The notes under the pieces: generated by a model
Databases searched by the model: none
What the model was told of the DNA's origin: nothing
The model's input: only the letters and a program-made list of their open reading frames with translations
In this document: one piece after another, positions 20,763 to 32,458 of the stretch
How the letters are laid out: the number at the start of each line of letters is the position of its first letter
Position numbering within the stretch: the first letter of the stretch is position 1
Translations under genes and position numbers: made by a program
Assembly: GCA_963575645.1 (NCBI GenBank)
Contig: OY754473.1
Span: 1,364,001 to 1,428,000, forward strand
DNA from: Xanthostigma xanthostigma
Taxonomy: Eukaryota; Arthropoda; Insecta; Raphidioptera; Raphidiidae
Length of the DNA: 64,000 bases
Reading direction: 5' to 3'

Positions 20763-22264
20763 CTAATTTTTAGATATTTGAATTTTTTGTGAAACTGTCA
20801 ATTTGTTCAGAAAATAATTATAAGTCTCAAATGATACACCAGAAAGATTTCTTAGCTGTTTATCATTTGTAACTGTTCCTTGAAAAGTAATTGAATTATC
20901 AACAAATTCATTGTACATCACAATCAGGTTCAACTGCTGTATCGACATTCGACAAACTATTTTTGAGGCGTACCTCGAGTTGCCAGGCCTTAAAATTCAA
21001 AAGCCGGATTCGGCGCTGTATTAGGCCGGACATTTTGCCCTAAAAGCCGGACATACATTTTTTAAAAGTCAAACACACCTTTTTAAAGCCGAACATCACA
21101 TTTAAAATAAAAAAAACTCAGTTAGGTTCGTAATAAAGTTGTTTATTAATTATTTAATGTGAATCACAGATTTGTTATAAAATTAACAACATTAACAGTT
21201 CTACGCACCTATTATTATCATTTGTATTTATACCTATGATATTGATGAAGTGAAAAATGGTCAGTTTTCTGTAATCTATTAATAGGTAAATTAAAAAAAA
21301 ACAAAACAAATATAACAAAATACTAAAAGTTTTTGTTAACCAAATCAAAAACGTATATCCATTCTTTTTGATAAAAACAAAAAGATCTTTATTAAAAAAT
21401 AGCAATTTCAAACTCTTGAAAAATATCAAAAAGTCTATAATTAAAAGTACATAGGCCAAAAGCCTAACAAAAGCCGGACACGACCATAAAAAGCCAGACG
21501 CCTGCAACCCTGGGCGTACCACACTTCTGATTTCTAAACTGTTTTGTGGTATTTATTTCAATTAATCTCAGTTTGAGTTTGAGCATCACAAGTATTAGAG
21601 CCTTTTTGAATAATGTTATTACAAAACAGTATTTTTTTAACACTAGGTATTACAATAAGCAAAAATATCAGCTTGGCATTCTACATCATTTCTGCTTTTG
21701 GTACTCGAATCAACAATCATTAAATTGCCATGTACACTGTCAGTTATTTTCATACACTGAACATTTATCTTCCGTATTTGCAGCACTTTTTGAATTGAGA
21801 CTTGAATCTTTATTATTTTTTGAACTTGAACCCACTAATGAAATATTTTGTAGCCTACGTTTAATGAAACGTTGATGTCTTGTCAAAACTTGATTCTCAT
21901 TTAATTTTGGTTTCCTTTGAGGTGAAGAAAATTTGCTGGATACGTAATTAGGACCCAGTTCTTCTTCTCCCTTTTTGTTCCCAATGAAATGTGCACTGCA
22001 AATTAGATCTCTTGTGATGTAGGATTCCAAATGGATGTACGTATATCCACTAAAAAATAAAAGATACGTCTTATTTTATTAATTTAATAACAAAATTCAA
22101 GTTGTATTTTCATAAAAATTATTAAATTTCATTATTCTTATATTTATTTTATATGAAATATATATTTTCATAGTGTGTTCACATGAATTTTTTTGGAACA
22201 TTATTGTCAATGTAAAATTAAGGTTATGATACTTACTTCTGCTTTTTCACGATGGAAATCCATT
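20763..22264 (-). pseudogene. THAP-domain transposase remnant
   Basis: Minus strand. An exon near 22264-22236 encodes WISIVKKQN, then a likely intron (GTAAGTAT donor at 22235, TTTTTTAG acceptor near 22050), then GYTYIHLESYITRDLICSAH and FIGNKK, the second half of a THAP domain: the C-x2-H of ICSAH, then an AVPTIF-like block NYVSSKF. Beyond this the frame is serine/lysine-rich, stops, and resumes as CDAQTQTE. After the nested MITE, 20948-20763 gives LRNLSGVSFETYNYF, the type of segment that precedes the catalytic domain in THAP-linked DDE transposases. An in-frame stop lies just before WISIV, and the first Cys pair and the catalytic part are missing. A dead gene. Confidence 0.65.
20975..21512. 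mobile_element. hAT MITE nested in the transposase gene, 538 bp
   Basis: GGCGTACC flanks at 20967-20974 and 21513-21520. The ends are TCGAGTTGCCAGGCC and, reversed, CAGGGTTGCAGGCG, versions of the hAT terminus CAGGGTTGCC. Both subterminal regions carry AAAGCCGGACA-type repeats. It is younger than the host element, which it interrupts. Confidence 0.85.
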
Positions 22265-22940
22265 TTTATCTTTGAATTAACTTATGCTTATATTTTGAGA
22301 AACAATAAAAGCTAACATCACTATTTTTTAATGTATTATTAGTTATTACAATTTAATAATGCAGCATTTACGAACTGTCATTTTTCACCTTAGGTTTATG
22401 TCAATGGTACACGAGCAGAAGGTTTGCTATCTTTCGCCGCTACGTGCGCATTGTCGTTCAACGCCTTCGTTCCAAGCAGCTGCACATAGCGAATAAAGTA
22501 CGAAGTCATGACTCATGTCGTATCACATACCTATGCGACGCACTTTGGTGCGAAGCTGCATGCTTATTGCTTGATGCTGTTAAGTACACTATTGTATGTC
22601 GTATGAAAAGTACCGAGTAACGTAACGATACGAAAGTAACGGGTACTGGTTCTTTAAGTAACGAATACAGACGGGTACACAATTTCTCGTTACTATTACA
22701 GCTCTACTTTTGAATAATAAATAATAATCTTTACAAAAAGTAATGTTATCCCATTAAAACATAAATGTGAAAATGAGAGTCAAGTTTAATATTCAATACA
22801 AGAAGAATAAATACACTAAAATTGCGATATCGTGACAAAAGTGTCACATGTCTCATAAAAGAGCTCTAGCTAATCACCAAGCATTTCCTTTAGGCAGTTA
22901 AATAACGGACTCGAATTTATAAAAGTTTAACTAGACGCTT

Positions 22941-23241
22941 GTATAGTACGCGTCACGAATCTAAAAGGCTCGGAAGTTAGATGTGAATGCAGGCTTGCGC
23001 TTGTGCAATCTGTTGAAAAACTACAAACTCGCAACTCAACAAAACTAAAATAACAATAACAACTTGACAATAGAGTACTCGACTGTACTTCAAAGCAGGA
23101 AAGCGACAAGTGACAAAGGCAACGAGCGATCACGGCCAATCACCGACGAGCGCGCGTTCCGTGGTGGGAGTATCAACGGCTCTAAAATGTGCCTTTGCGG
23201 ACTAACTTCCCAACCTTTTAGATCCGTGGCGCGTACTATAC
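22941..23241. mobile_element. MITE with 39-bp TIR, 301 bp
   Basis: GTATAGTACGCGTCACGAAT then CTAAAAGGCTCGGAAGTTAG at the left, matched reversed at 23203-23241 with about four mismatches. The interior is GC-richer than the surroundings. No transposase; superfamily not assigned. Confidence 0.75.
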
Positions 23242-23849
23242 TGTCGCGAATTCCAAAACAAAATAATATTAATCTTCCTATAATATATACAAAAAGAAAT
23301 TAATAATACAAAATAAAAAAAACCCGTCCGCGCGTCGCGTTGCTGCGATAGCAAACAAAACACAAACATATCTCGTACGGGCGAGCAACGTTTATGCGTG
23401 TTTACACATTTAAATTTAATATTTTCCACTGAATGAATTTAATTACCCAGGCTTTATTTTCAGCTGATATTATGAAAAAAAAAACTGTGGTCAAATATTG
23501 ACACGGCTATAATTCACACAGATGGGCAACGGTTGATGGTTTTTAATGGTATGGCGGTGACGCAGCACGTATGCGGTGTGTGTCGGTGCATACGTTTATC
23601 TACCTGTCCGACGGCCGCCCGCGTCACCTCTATGTGACCGACATAAACATTCAAAGCACGGACAACATTAATATAATATATTCCTCTTTATTTGATCGAC
23701 TGTCATTTGTTCTAATCCTCCGTTTTAAGCCCCGACGCAAAAAAGAGGGGTGTCATAAATTTGAAGCCTTTGTATGTCTGTCTATGAACCGATGAACCGA
23801 TTTCAATGCGTTGTTTTTAAAGATCCGTGCCTCGAAAGGAAAATTATAG
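23242..23849. other. No gene seen; repeat fragment
   Basis: CCCGACGCAAAAAAGAGGGG then TGTCATAAATTTGAAG at 23733-23768, a block I know as common in lepidopteran genomes. The plus-strand frame 23571-23795 spans it and is not a gene. Confidence 0.45.
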
Positions 23850-24110
23850 TTTAATAAAACTAAAAAAACGCGCTTTAATAGCAAACTGAACTAAAAAATA
23901 GAAAATAATTATTAACAAAATAATTCAATTATCGAAAAAAAGTGTGGATGCTTGATATTAAATGTTACAATTATTTCATCGGTAGCTATTAATAAAATTA
24001 GAGTTATGTATAATGAAAATATAGTAATTGGTACCCCACGCTTTTTTACTATTATTGAATTATTTTGTTAATAATGATTTTCTACTTTTTAGATCTATCA
24101 CTAAAAATTC
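23850..24110. repeat. Diverged hairpin of the 'ACTAAAAAG' family
   Basis: ATTATTAACAAAATAATTCA at 23909 pairs with TGAATTATTTTGTTAATAAT at 24056, with AAAAAAGTGTGG/CCACGCTTTTTT inside. Related to the hairpins at 10590, 16675 and 19150, but the loop is longer. Confidence 0.6.
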
Positions 24111-24543
24111 AAACTTCTAGCTTTATCCACAACAAAGTTACACGGGGGTCAAAAGTGCCGTGAGTCGCTTTGAGAAAAGGATGGTACGGCAGCGCTCGAC
24201 TTGGCGGGGGCACTCCCGTGCCCCCTGATTAGAACCGCCATGTTCTTTCTTAAGTCTAAGAAAACAACTGACAATTAATCAAACGGTGAATATTTTAACT
24301 TCAGCATTCGATGTGTGAATGTATCGACATATTATTTGCCGCTTTATAAACTTTCAATTTTTAATTAAACTGGTCGTCATTCGAGCGCCACGCGTCGGCA
24401 GGAAGTAGCGATATTTTCACACTCGCGTTGAGAGAAATCAAACGTTACACAATAATATCTGCCGACACACAGCAAAGTGGCTTCTGGTTGAATATAATAT
24501 GTATTATCTTCTATCTATATAATATAAATCTCGTATCACGATG
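24111..24543. other. No gene seen
   Basis: Includes a GC-richer patch at 24150-24235 (CGGGGGCACTCCCGTGCCCC, itself a short hairpin). Otherwise unremarkable. Confidence 0.4.
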
Positions 24544-25134
24544 TCTATTAAATAATTAATACGCTAAGGTTAAAGATGTTTGCCTTCCTTTTTAGAAAAA
24601 ACCTCACAATTTCTCCACATAAATTATATATCATTTTACAGATAATTGCTTGCTCTACTGACATCGACAACTAAAAAATTTATTATTGCTTTTGTTTTTG
24701 TAAATTAATTAAAATACAGCAACGCTGAACAACGTCTGCCATCTAACGGCTTTAATTTCGAAACAACGTCAACACTTCGATCTGTCATCTGACCTTCATA
24801 TTGTAATACAACAGACACAATACTGCATACTGCCATCTAACGGTTTTAATTTTGAAACAGCGAGCAACGCTGAACAACGTCACAGCAATGCCATCTGCTG
24901 ACGGCTTAGCTCAACGCTTTTGCTACTTGCGCCTCTATATGACAATTTTAGTAAAATATTTCTTCGATCTGTCATCTGAGCTTCATATTGTAATACAACA
25001 AAAAGAAGAACGTTATAAGCAGTGTGCAAAATTAGAAACGAATTGAATACCTGCAATCATATTTAAAAAATAATTTTGTAAAGTAATAAATATTATACTT
25101 ATTTAGTGCGAATAATTCGCACAGGTCACACTAG
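24544..25134 (+). mobile_element. Nonautonomous Helitron family H, copy 2
   Basis: 3' end GTGCGAATAATTCGCAC-AGGTCACA-CTAG, followed by T. The 5' end is near TCTATTAAATAATTAATACG. It is the plus-strand counterpart of copies 1 and 3-5 and has all internal repeats. Confidence 0.85.
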
Positions 25135-25367
25135 TTTTGTACAAAATAACGATGCTCTGTAAAAAAAAAATGTTATAGTAACATGTAGTGACATCTCGTA
25201 GAATTTTCTCAAAGCTATTAGTTTAGAAGTAGACAAAAAAAAAACTATTTCGGTGCCAAGCGGCGTCATCTGATAGAATTCGCTCAAAGCTATTAGTTCA
25301 GAAGCAAATCTGGTAGAATTTGCTTAAAGCTATCAGTTCAGACATCAGACCGCAAACGACCACAAGG

Positions 25368-25797
25368 GCCGAAAGTGAGATAGTCATGCCCTGCGCGCAA
25401 TGATGCCTGAGGCGAAGCCGAGGGCATCATGGCGCGAAAGACCAAGATGTCACATTTTCGGCCAGTGTGGTGTATACTATTTTTCTTCATACCTCGGTCG
25501 TAAGCACGCTTAATCAATACATTAATTACTTATTAATTAGGTACATAAAAACACAGATAAATTCCAAGCAAGCAGCTTTGAGGTTATACGTAAAAACACG
25601 AATGACAGTTGTTTGCGACTATTAGCTAAAATGTAATATAGGGTTGCTATGGAAACGACATCTAAACAACAGTTGATTGGTTGTTTTTGCTTTACGACCG
25701 CCCGAACGTACAAACTTTCCGCATCAATGCGTAAATGCCTTACAATTGATGCCGAAAGTATGTAGGTACTTTCGATCGAGGTATGAAGAAAAATACA
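25368..25797 (-). repeat. 'CTTCATACCTCG' family, copy 2
   Basis: Minus-strand version of 1481-1852. The palindrome with GGCCGAAAATGTGACATC is at 25380-25465 and the TIR-like pair TTTTTCTTCATACCTCGG / CGAGGTATGAAGAAAAA at 25478-25797. It contains GCATCAATTGTAAGGCATTT-type sequence also seen in copy 1. Confidence 0.65.
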
Positions 25798-25810
25798 TTT
25801 TGCAGAATTA

Positions 25811-25849
25811 TATCTATCGAACCTGGGTGAAACCGAGTCGGGCCGCTAG
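25811..25849 (+). mobile_element. Helitron 3' end fragment
   Basis: ACCTGGGTGAAACCGAGTCG then GGCCGCTAG, followed by T. It is the same type of 3' terminus as 58829-58859, and the 5' portion is lost. Confidence 0.55.
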
Positions 25850-26147
25850 TAAAAATAATAATTTCTACAAAATATTAAGCATAAAAATATAGTTGGCAAA
25901 ACCAAAAGTGCACATCCCGCAAGTTTTCCACTGTATGATAAAAAAATAACAATTAAAAAATATTTTTAATAAATTTAAAAAGATTTAAAAATTTAAAGAA
26001 ATAAATAATTAAAAATTGAAAAAATATTTTTTTTTAAGTTTGCAAAAATAAAAAAAATTAAGAACTATACATAATATAATATATAATTAATATCAAGTGG
26101 AATAAAATAAAACAAAATAAAAAGAAAAAAAAAAGAAAAAAGTCAAT
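25850..26147. other. No gene seen; A-rich tract
   Basis: Low-complexity A/T sequence with A-runs (AAAAAGAAAAAA). On the minus strand this is the T-rich sequence downstream of the tRNA-like block. Confidence 0.5.
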
Positions 26148-26220
26148 GATACCGTAAGGAATCGAACCCAGGACCTTGCCCTTGGGAATCCAACGGCATA
26201 ACCATTACGCCACGGCTGCC
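26148..26220 (-). tRNA. tRNA-like sequence, probably SINE head or pseudogene
   Basis: Minus strand: GGCAGCCGTGGCGTAATGGT gives an A box (TGGCGTAATGG), and GGTTCGATTCC is a perfect B box at standard spacing. The loop TTCCCAA would give anticodon CCC (Gly), but the anticodon and acceptor stems do not pair properly. It is followed by T-runs that could end Pol III transcription. Confidence 0.5.
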
Positions 26221-27144
26221 TAATACGTCTAGTGGTGTTATCACGGTATACAAGTGTAGCACTTGTTTTATGGATTACACTATATTTTCACAGCGATTAT
26301 TATATTGTTTTTAAACTATATTAGCTGTCAAAAATAATAAAAAATAAAACTGTTTATAAAAATTAAACTACTGAACACATTTTAGTGAATTTAAATAGGG
26401 TTCTGGTCTGATAGTAAACAAAGTGAATAAAATATAACCCAAGGCAATCCGACCAAAATTGCGATCTGTAGAGTCGTGACGTACGTACGTACATACGTAC
26501 AGACCAACCGACAACTGCTGTTTGTGATTTTCAATTACAATTTTAATAGTATTTATGAACTCAAATTGATTTAAAAATGGTTCTATTTTATAGATTAGAA
26601 TCTCCTCTTTTCAAAAAGCTTCAATTTGAATGGATTTCGTGTGAAATTAACTTAAATATAACTTCTTATATAAACGAAAGTCAGCTCTGACGCTCAAAGC
26701 GATAATAAAGCACATACCGCTAGTTTAGCGGTATGTGCAATTATTATTAGTATTTTGTTTGTTCTAAATAACGAACACACCAGAAAGTGCTGTGGTCCGT
26801 GAGTCTGTTTTTTTCCCAACATTTGAACATTATTCCGACGTAAAGCCTCGAATATATAAGTCACGTAACCTTAAAAATAGTTCGACATAGCCCACTTTCT
26901 ATTGTGATAACAGATATAATATTATATCATTTATGACGGTGCGAGAGAGTGAAATCGACACACGAGCCAGACAGAGAGGGCAGCCATTTCAATAAATAAT
27001 ATTTAATAGGATCGAGTCAGTTGTTGGAACTGCACGGTTCATCAGAGACTGAATGGCCGATCGGAAGTTGATCATTTATCACCAGGCCACCCTGTGTGCC
27101 TACACAGAATGGTTCACAATCACCGAATCGTCTGGACTGCAATG
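26221..27144. other. No gene seen; two short palindromic features
   Basis: (ACGT/ACGTAC)n repeats at 26482-26503. A perfect 13-bp stem with 3-nt loop, GCACATACCGCTA-GTT-TAGCGGTATGTGC, is at 26710-26738. The stretch 26940-27140 has coding-like composition, but I recognise no product. Confidence 0.45.
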
Positions 27145-27815
27145 TTTTACCATTCCAACCCACAAGTGGGGAATGTTAGGTACTAGTTTAAGTCAGAAAT
27201 CACTTTTCAAAAATTTTACAATATATTTCCGTTTTGAGGTCCCCCGAATCCAAAAAACATATTTTTGGAAAATCTCTGTGCGTCTGTTAGTCTGTGAACA
27301 CGATACAGTTCAAACGGATGATCGGATTGAAACCAAATTTTGGGAGGATGTTTGGTATGCAAATATGAAGAGCCCTATTGTTTTTGGGAAAAATCGGCGC
27401 ATGCGCAGAAGAGATATATCCTAAAACGGTGTTTTGTATATAATAATGGTACGCTTTTCATAACGGCTTATTATTCTATTTATTTGTTCAAGAAAGTTTT
27501 GTTGAAAAACATTTTTTCTAATCTTTATAGTTTCGGAAATATTGAGAAAATAAAAAAAATCAGCCGCTCTTTTGTTTTATGGATCTGTCAGAAATAAACT
27601 AGTTAGGCATGCTTTGATTAATTTTTACATGACGTGGAACATATTATGTAGGTAGCCATGGCAACGAATAGCAAATATCACATTGAATACTAGCCATTAC
27701 CCGCGTCACCTCACGCGATATCAGAAATTTTATTTTCTTTATTATAATCAAATGTCAACATTTTTGAAGTTGTAATGGTCCCGTCGCCCAATTGGCTGGA
27801 ATTTTTTCTACTATA
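27145..27815 (-). mobile_element. Retroelement family D, full copy
   Basis: In element polarity (minus) it begins with AAAATTCCAGCCAATTGGGC and ends with CATTCCCCACTTGTGGGTTG then GAATGGTAAAA, the same tail as the LINE fragment at 32459-32925. About 670 bp, with no long conserved frame. Other copies: 15244, 35938, 50627 and 52440. I read it as a nonautonomous element, or as truncated 3' regions mobilised by that LINE. Confidence 0.7.
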
Positions 27816-27904
27816 CCAGTTCCAGACAGCGACGGATTTTATCCTTCATGCGGCCCCTCGGTACTTGAGGCGCCGACCTCTTGAATTTTATTATTATATT
27901 TTCT

Positions 27905-28200
27905 CTCTTATGACCATATTCACTGAACGTAAGTAATTATTTATTCGGTTCATTTGTTCTACAGGTAACTATTTCACTAATTCACCAGCCATAACTATGT
28001 TTACTGCAGGTATAAATCTAGTCTGTCTTACTTCCAGGGTACAAATATTTCTTCGCCTGATAAAATAATAATGGCCGTCACATAGATCATAACACCTAAC
28101 CTATAATCGTGGAGTGTTATATCTACAGTTGCTCTTGTGAATCTATTTATGTGTTGTTTATTGATCTTTTGTGAAGTGTGTAGTTGTAAAACATTAAAGA
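27905..28200 (+). repeat. Repeat family E, copy 2
   Basis: Reverse complement of 4270-4620 (ATAACACCTAACCTATAA, CGTGGAGTGTTATATCTACAG, GTTTACTGCAGGTATAAATC). No coding content. Confidence 0.6.
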
Positions 28201-29257
28201 TAGCTACAAATATAGTCGCGTCAATGAAGCTTTTTACTTCGAACTTTGCAAAAACAGATCTGATTTTGATATTTTTTTTTTTATTTAGTTTTTTTATATT
28301 ATTGAAAATCAGAAATATTTTTGGGCGGGGAACGAATTATTTATATTGTTTAAGGGGCTAGGGGCAGTCAGCGGCATGAAAAAATTAAATTGGACAAAAT
28401 TTAATTTATTTTATAAAGCTAATAATATTTCAAAATTTTCAAAAAAAAAATTTTTTGGACAAAGTTATAGCCATCTGTTGGACCCCTCTCACAAGTAGGT
28501 AATGCTTTGCGGTGACCATCATAACTTTGTCCTGGCTCATCTAAAATCGATAAAACAAAGAAAAGTCTTTAGTTTAATAGTAAATCTAGGACTTAGTTGA
28601 AGATTTTTTTTTGAAAATTAATAAAATGGTGGCATCTAGAAGCTTACACCCGAATTTGCAAAGACAGATTGTTATAAAAGCCGAAGTTTTCAATCAAAAC
28701 AAAAATCCTTTGATCAAGTCCTTGGTTTTTATGCCTTCAATAAGCTGTAAAAATTTCATTTAAATCCATCAAGCCTCTGTCTAGTTACCGACCTGATTGC
28801 ACCTACAATTAAACTTTTGAACGAAAGATGATGCCAGTATCAGTTTTGAAAGGTTGTAAACACTGTAAATCAGTGTTAACAACATAAAAAAACATAAAAA
28901 GAAACTGTGCTAATGCGGGTACACCGAATAAAAATAAATTCTAATTTACACCAACAACAAAAAAAATAACGCCTATAAAAATTCCGTTTTCGTACGGAAT
29001 AAAATGTAGTTTAAGAGAAGTACAGCGGTATAAACACGTTGCAAAAGCAGAACGAGGGGGGATTACAGTCGAATCATTCCCCCCTAAGTGTAGTTTAATG
29101 GGAATATAATGCACATATCATTTACCTGAGCATCGCTCGCGTTTCAGTGGCGGGTCGTCGCAAAAATGATGCTTCTTCTTCCTTTAAACTCACACCGTTT
29201 TTTGAAAAGTGTTTTAAATGAATCCCAAAGTGATAAACAAGCACTACAATTTTATAA
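28201..29257. other. No gene seen
   Basis: AT-rich, with the generic phrase AAATTTCATTTAAATCCATC near 28750 that is common in LINE-type 3' regions. No recognised protein. Confidence 0.4.
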
Positions 29258-29759
29258 CTACAGTGTGACCTGTGCGAATTATTCGCACTAAATAAGTATA
29301 ATAATTATCACTTTACAAAATTATTTTTTGAACACGATTGCAGGTATTCAATTCGTTTCTAATTTTGCACACTGCTTATAACGGTCTTCTTTTTGTTGTA
29401 TTACAATATGAAGCTCAGATGACAGATCGAAGAAACATTTGACTAAAATTGTCATATAGAGGCGCAAGTAGCAAAAGCGTTGAGCTAAGCCGTCAGATGG
29501 CATCATGCAGCATTGCTGTGACGTTGTTCAGCGTTGCTCGCTGTTTCAAAATTAAAGCCGTCGTCAGATGGCGGACGTTGTTCAGCGTTGCTAATAATTA
29601 ATCAATTTACAAAAACAAAAGCAATAATAATTTTTTTAGTTGTCGATGTCAATAGAGCAATTATCTATAAAATGATATATAATTTATGTGGAGAAATTGT
29701 GTGGTTTTTTCTAAAAAGGGAGGCAAACATCTTAACCTTAACGTAATAATATAATATGA
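29258..29759 (-). mobile_element. Nonautonomous Helitron family H, copy 3 (deleted)
   Basis: 5' end TCATATTATATTATTACGTT with host A beyond (T at 29760 on plus). The 3' terminal tetranucleotide is damaged (CTGT for CTAG), but the hairpin GTGCGAATAATTCGCAC is intact. It is about 80 bp shorter than other copies because one of the GTTTCAAAATTAAAGCCGTC modules and its spacer are missing. Confidence 0.8.
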
Positions 29760-29768
29760 TAGGTAATA

Positions 29769-30415
29769 CTAGCGGCCCGGTTCGGCTTCGCCCGGATTTG
29801 TGGTTTAAGCATTGGCATTATTATGAGGTATCGGAGTTTTTTATAGAGTTATAGCGGACTCGGTAAAACAATGATACACAAAAAACTAAACACATGCGGT
29901 TTTTACGTCGTATCGTTTGTCTATGAAATACATGTGACATGGAATTAATTGTAGCTATTAGATTTGATATGGAACTAATAGCTTTGAGTAAATTTCTAAC
30001 AGATACTAAATCAGGAACTCTTTAATCAGGAAACCTAGCTTCCTATACCTGCTGTGTTTCGAAATAGACCGTTTCCTGGCGCTGCTATCACTATCTGCAG
30101 TTTTTCTGTTAGAACGATTTAGTGTCGATGTACAGATGTCGCTAATTGTTACTTACACAGTTGTGTGTTTGCTTCTGTGTTTATTGTTTGTCAATGAAAC
30201 ACATGTGACGTAGAATTAATAATACCATTGAGCAAATTGCGAGTTCTAACAGATGGCGCTATGTGGCTCAAAAGCAAACAAAAAGGTTTTTTTGAGAAAA
30301 TACCGTAATTTTGTATAAAAAATTTAATAAAAAACTATCCTATAGCCCAAGTTGCACCAAGCCAGACACATTTACAAAATTTCATTAAAATCTTTTCAGT
30401 GGTTACCTATATAGA
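29769..30415 (-). mobile_element. Second-type Helitron, 647 bp
   Basis: Minus strand: 5' TCTATATAGGTAACCACTGA, 3' ATCCGGGCGAAGCCGAACCG then GGCCGCTAG. The host base is A on the plus-strand left (29768) and T on the right (30416), so insertion was between A and T with no duplication. It lies 9 bp from a family H Helitron. Confidence 0.65.
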
Positions 30416-31212
30416 TTTTATAACCGAATAGTGCCATAAAAACGACTTTCATTATGGATTTTCGCGCGAAAACGACTCGTGACGTCACTATGATAGTAAA
30501 TAATAACGATAGTGCACAGTAACCAGTAACAACAACATTAACGGAGTCTTCGGCTCGCTAGGCTGTATGTAACTTAGTAGTAATCAGCTTTATATACCCG
30601 AACTTCCGCCATAATATTACTGTACTTCCACCATGTACTCAAATTTAGTAAGTTTCTTTGAGATTTTTATTTTTTATCAAAATAAAATATAGTCTGTGTT
30701 ACTCAGGGGTAGCGTAATTTTTTACTAGTGAAAGAATATTTAAAATGGGTTCAGTAGTTCCAGAGATTAATCCCTACAAACAAACGAACATACAAACAAA
30801 TTTCACCCCTTTATTATGAATATCAGCTATTTTATAGGGGATGCGTTCAAAAAATACTTTTCGAACGATACCCTATAAAGTACGTGCTTTTCATACCCCT
30901 AAAGCGGTACTAAAAAGACCCATTTCACACGAGTGCGTAAAGTTAAACAAAATAAATCTGACGTCACCATTACAATAGTAATTTCTTTGTCAGTTACCAT
31001 TTAAATCCATATGAGCAACAGTGACAATAAAGTAGGCATTGTCTTCTTAAAGAATCCACATCTCAGCTGTCTGATATACATATTTTGAAGTGAAAATCAG
31101 CTTTTTTATACGAGGTACGTGCAAAAAATACTACCTACACATATATCTCGTGCGTGATTATTTTATGACTTATGTCATTGTTAAAAATCGCTAGGAGCTT
31201 GCGTCGTAAAAT
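30416..31212. other. No gene seen; TGACGTCA-type sites
   Basis: GTGACGTCACTATGATAGTA at 30480 and CTGACGTCACCATTACAATA at 30959 lie in similar short contexts, suggesting diverged repeat copies. Generic phrase GGGTTCAGTAGTTCCAGAGA near 30748. Confidence 0.4.
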
Positions 31213-31535
31213 TATTAAAACACAAGTTTCTAGTTCCATGAATGACGTCAGTTGGTGGACTGTTAAAATTTTCAATTGGCAGGCTCGCCTAATGACGTCA
31301 TCCCTAACAATTATCCAATGAAACGAGGCAACCTCTGTAATTAAAGAGCTTTAAAATATAGGTTGTTAGCAAGGTATTAAAACACAGGTTATCTCGTTCC
31401 ATGAATGACGTCAGTTGGCGGATTGTTCATATTTTCGATTGACAGGGTTCGCCAAATGACGTCCGATGAAACGAGGAAACCTGTGTAATCTACTAATCTT
31501 GAAATATAGACACTTAGTTCATCTACATGTCGATA
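31213..31535. repeat. 163-bp tandem duplication with CRE-like palindromes
   Basis: CCATGAATGACGTCAGTTGG occurs at 31236 and 31399, 163 bp apart, and the flanking sequence matches for about 140 bp. TGACGTCA stands at 31243-31250, 31293-31300 and 31406-31413, with a fourth, mutated site (TGACGTCC) near 31457. Confidence 0.75.
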
Positions 31536-31745
31536 ATTCGAATGTTTCTAAACATTTGTATGATGCCAACCGAATGCCACCTGTCTCCGTTTCTTTGGGC
31601 GGCTGAGGTGCCGGAGATCTGTCGGAGGTCGGAGAGAAGAATGAGCGGAGGATAAAGTCAGACGATCACCAGTTAATGCACTGCACGCTCCGCGCTGACG
31701 TACGCCTGGCACGTCTGCAAGAAATAGTAACTTTCCATTTTTTAA

Positions 31746-32439
31746 GGAGGTTGAGCCGTTTTACGAAGATAATGAAAAAAATCAGAAATAAAGTTTTTTT
31801 AATAGATTTTTTTATGACAAAATTTTCTGTAAAAAATCCAAAATCATTAGGAGATTTATAAAGTTAAAAATTAAAAAAAACTTTTACATGTAGTCTTATG
31901 GAAAATATGTCAACCTAGCCTGCAAACGGTACATTTTAATTTTTTGCAAATAACCAAATAATGTCAGCAGTTCCGAAAACTAACTATGTAAAGCATCGAT
32001 GTCTTACGCATATTTTAATATTTTTTCCAATTTAATTAGGAGACATTTAATCAATAAAAAAATTATTAAACCTTAGCACTTTTCGATTATGGACTTTTAT
32101 TCTTGACAGATTTAACAATTTTAACTGAATTTTCAACTTTTTAATGATTTAATTTTAATTTTTATTACTTCTAATTTCTTTTTTCAATTATTTACTGCAA
32201 AAAATATGTAAAATACAGATATTTACATAAATGTATTTTTTTTAACCTAACTTTGTACAAAAAATACAGAAGTTAGTCCATTAAGTATAAAGTACTGAAA
32301 TAATTATTTAATATTAAAAAAAAATATTTATTTATGCCTTTATGACAATAAATTATTGGTATCATCGACTTATAAACTATAAAAGTTCCCATTTAGAATT
32401 CGACTTACTTTTGATTGGGACTGTAACGGATCAACCTCC
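31746..32439 (+). mobile_element. TTAA-target MITE, copy 1
   Basis: TTAA flanks at 31742-31745 and 32440-32443. The ends are GGAGGTTGAGCCGTT and, reversed, GGAGGTTGATCCGTT. 694 bp, AT-rich, no gene. The second copy at 61966-62578 is in the opposite orientation. TTAA duplication suggests mobilisation by a piggyBac- or Kolobok-type transposase. The frame 31676-31861 is incidental. Confidence 0.85.
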
Positions 32440-32458
32440 TTAAGTAGCACCCTACAAC

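Larger units (their letters stand above)
20220..22706 (-). mobile_element. 2.5-kb DNA transposon, hAT-like ends, 8-bp duplication
   Basis: CTTTTGAA flanks at 20212-20219 and 22707-22714. The ends are TAGAGCTGTAAC and, reversed, TAGAGCTGTAAT. Subterminal regions carry repeated GTAACG/ACGGGTAC motifs on both sides. The TIR and the 8-bp duplication are those of hAT elements (P elements also duplicate 8 bp). The interior holds a broken minus-strand gene with a THAP domain and a nested hAT MITE (20975-21512). Confidence 0.85.

Noticed and set aside
21175..21522. 115-codon minus-strand frame
   Set aside because: It lies in the AT-rich nested hAT MITE and is Leu/Phe/Ile-rich from composition alone.
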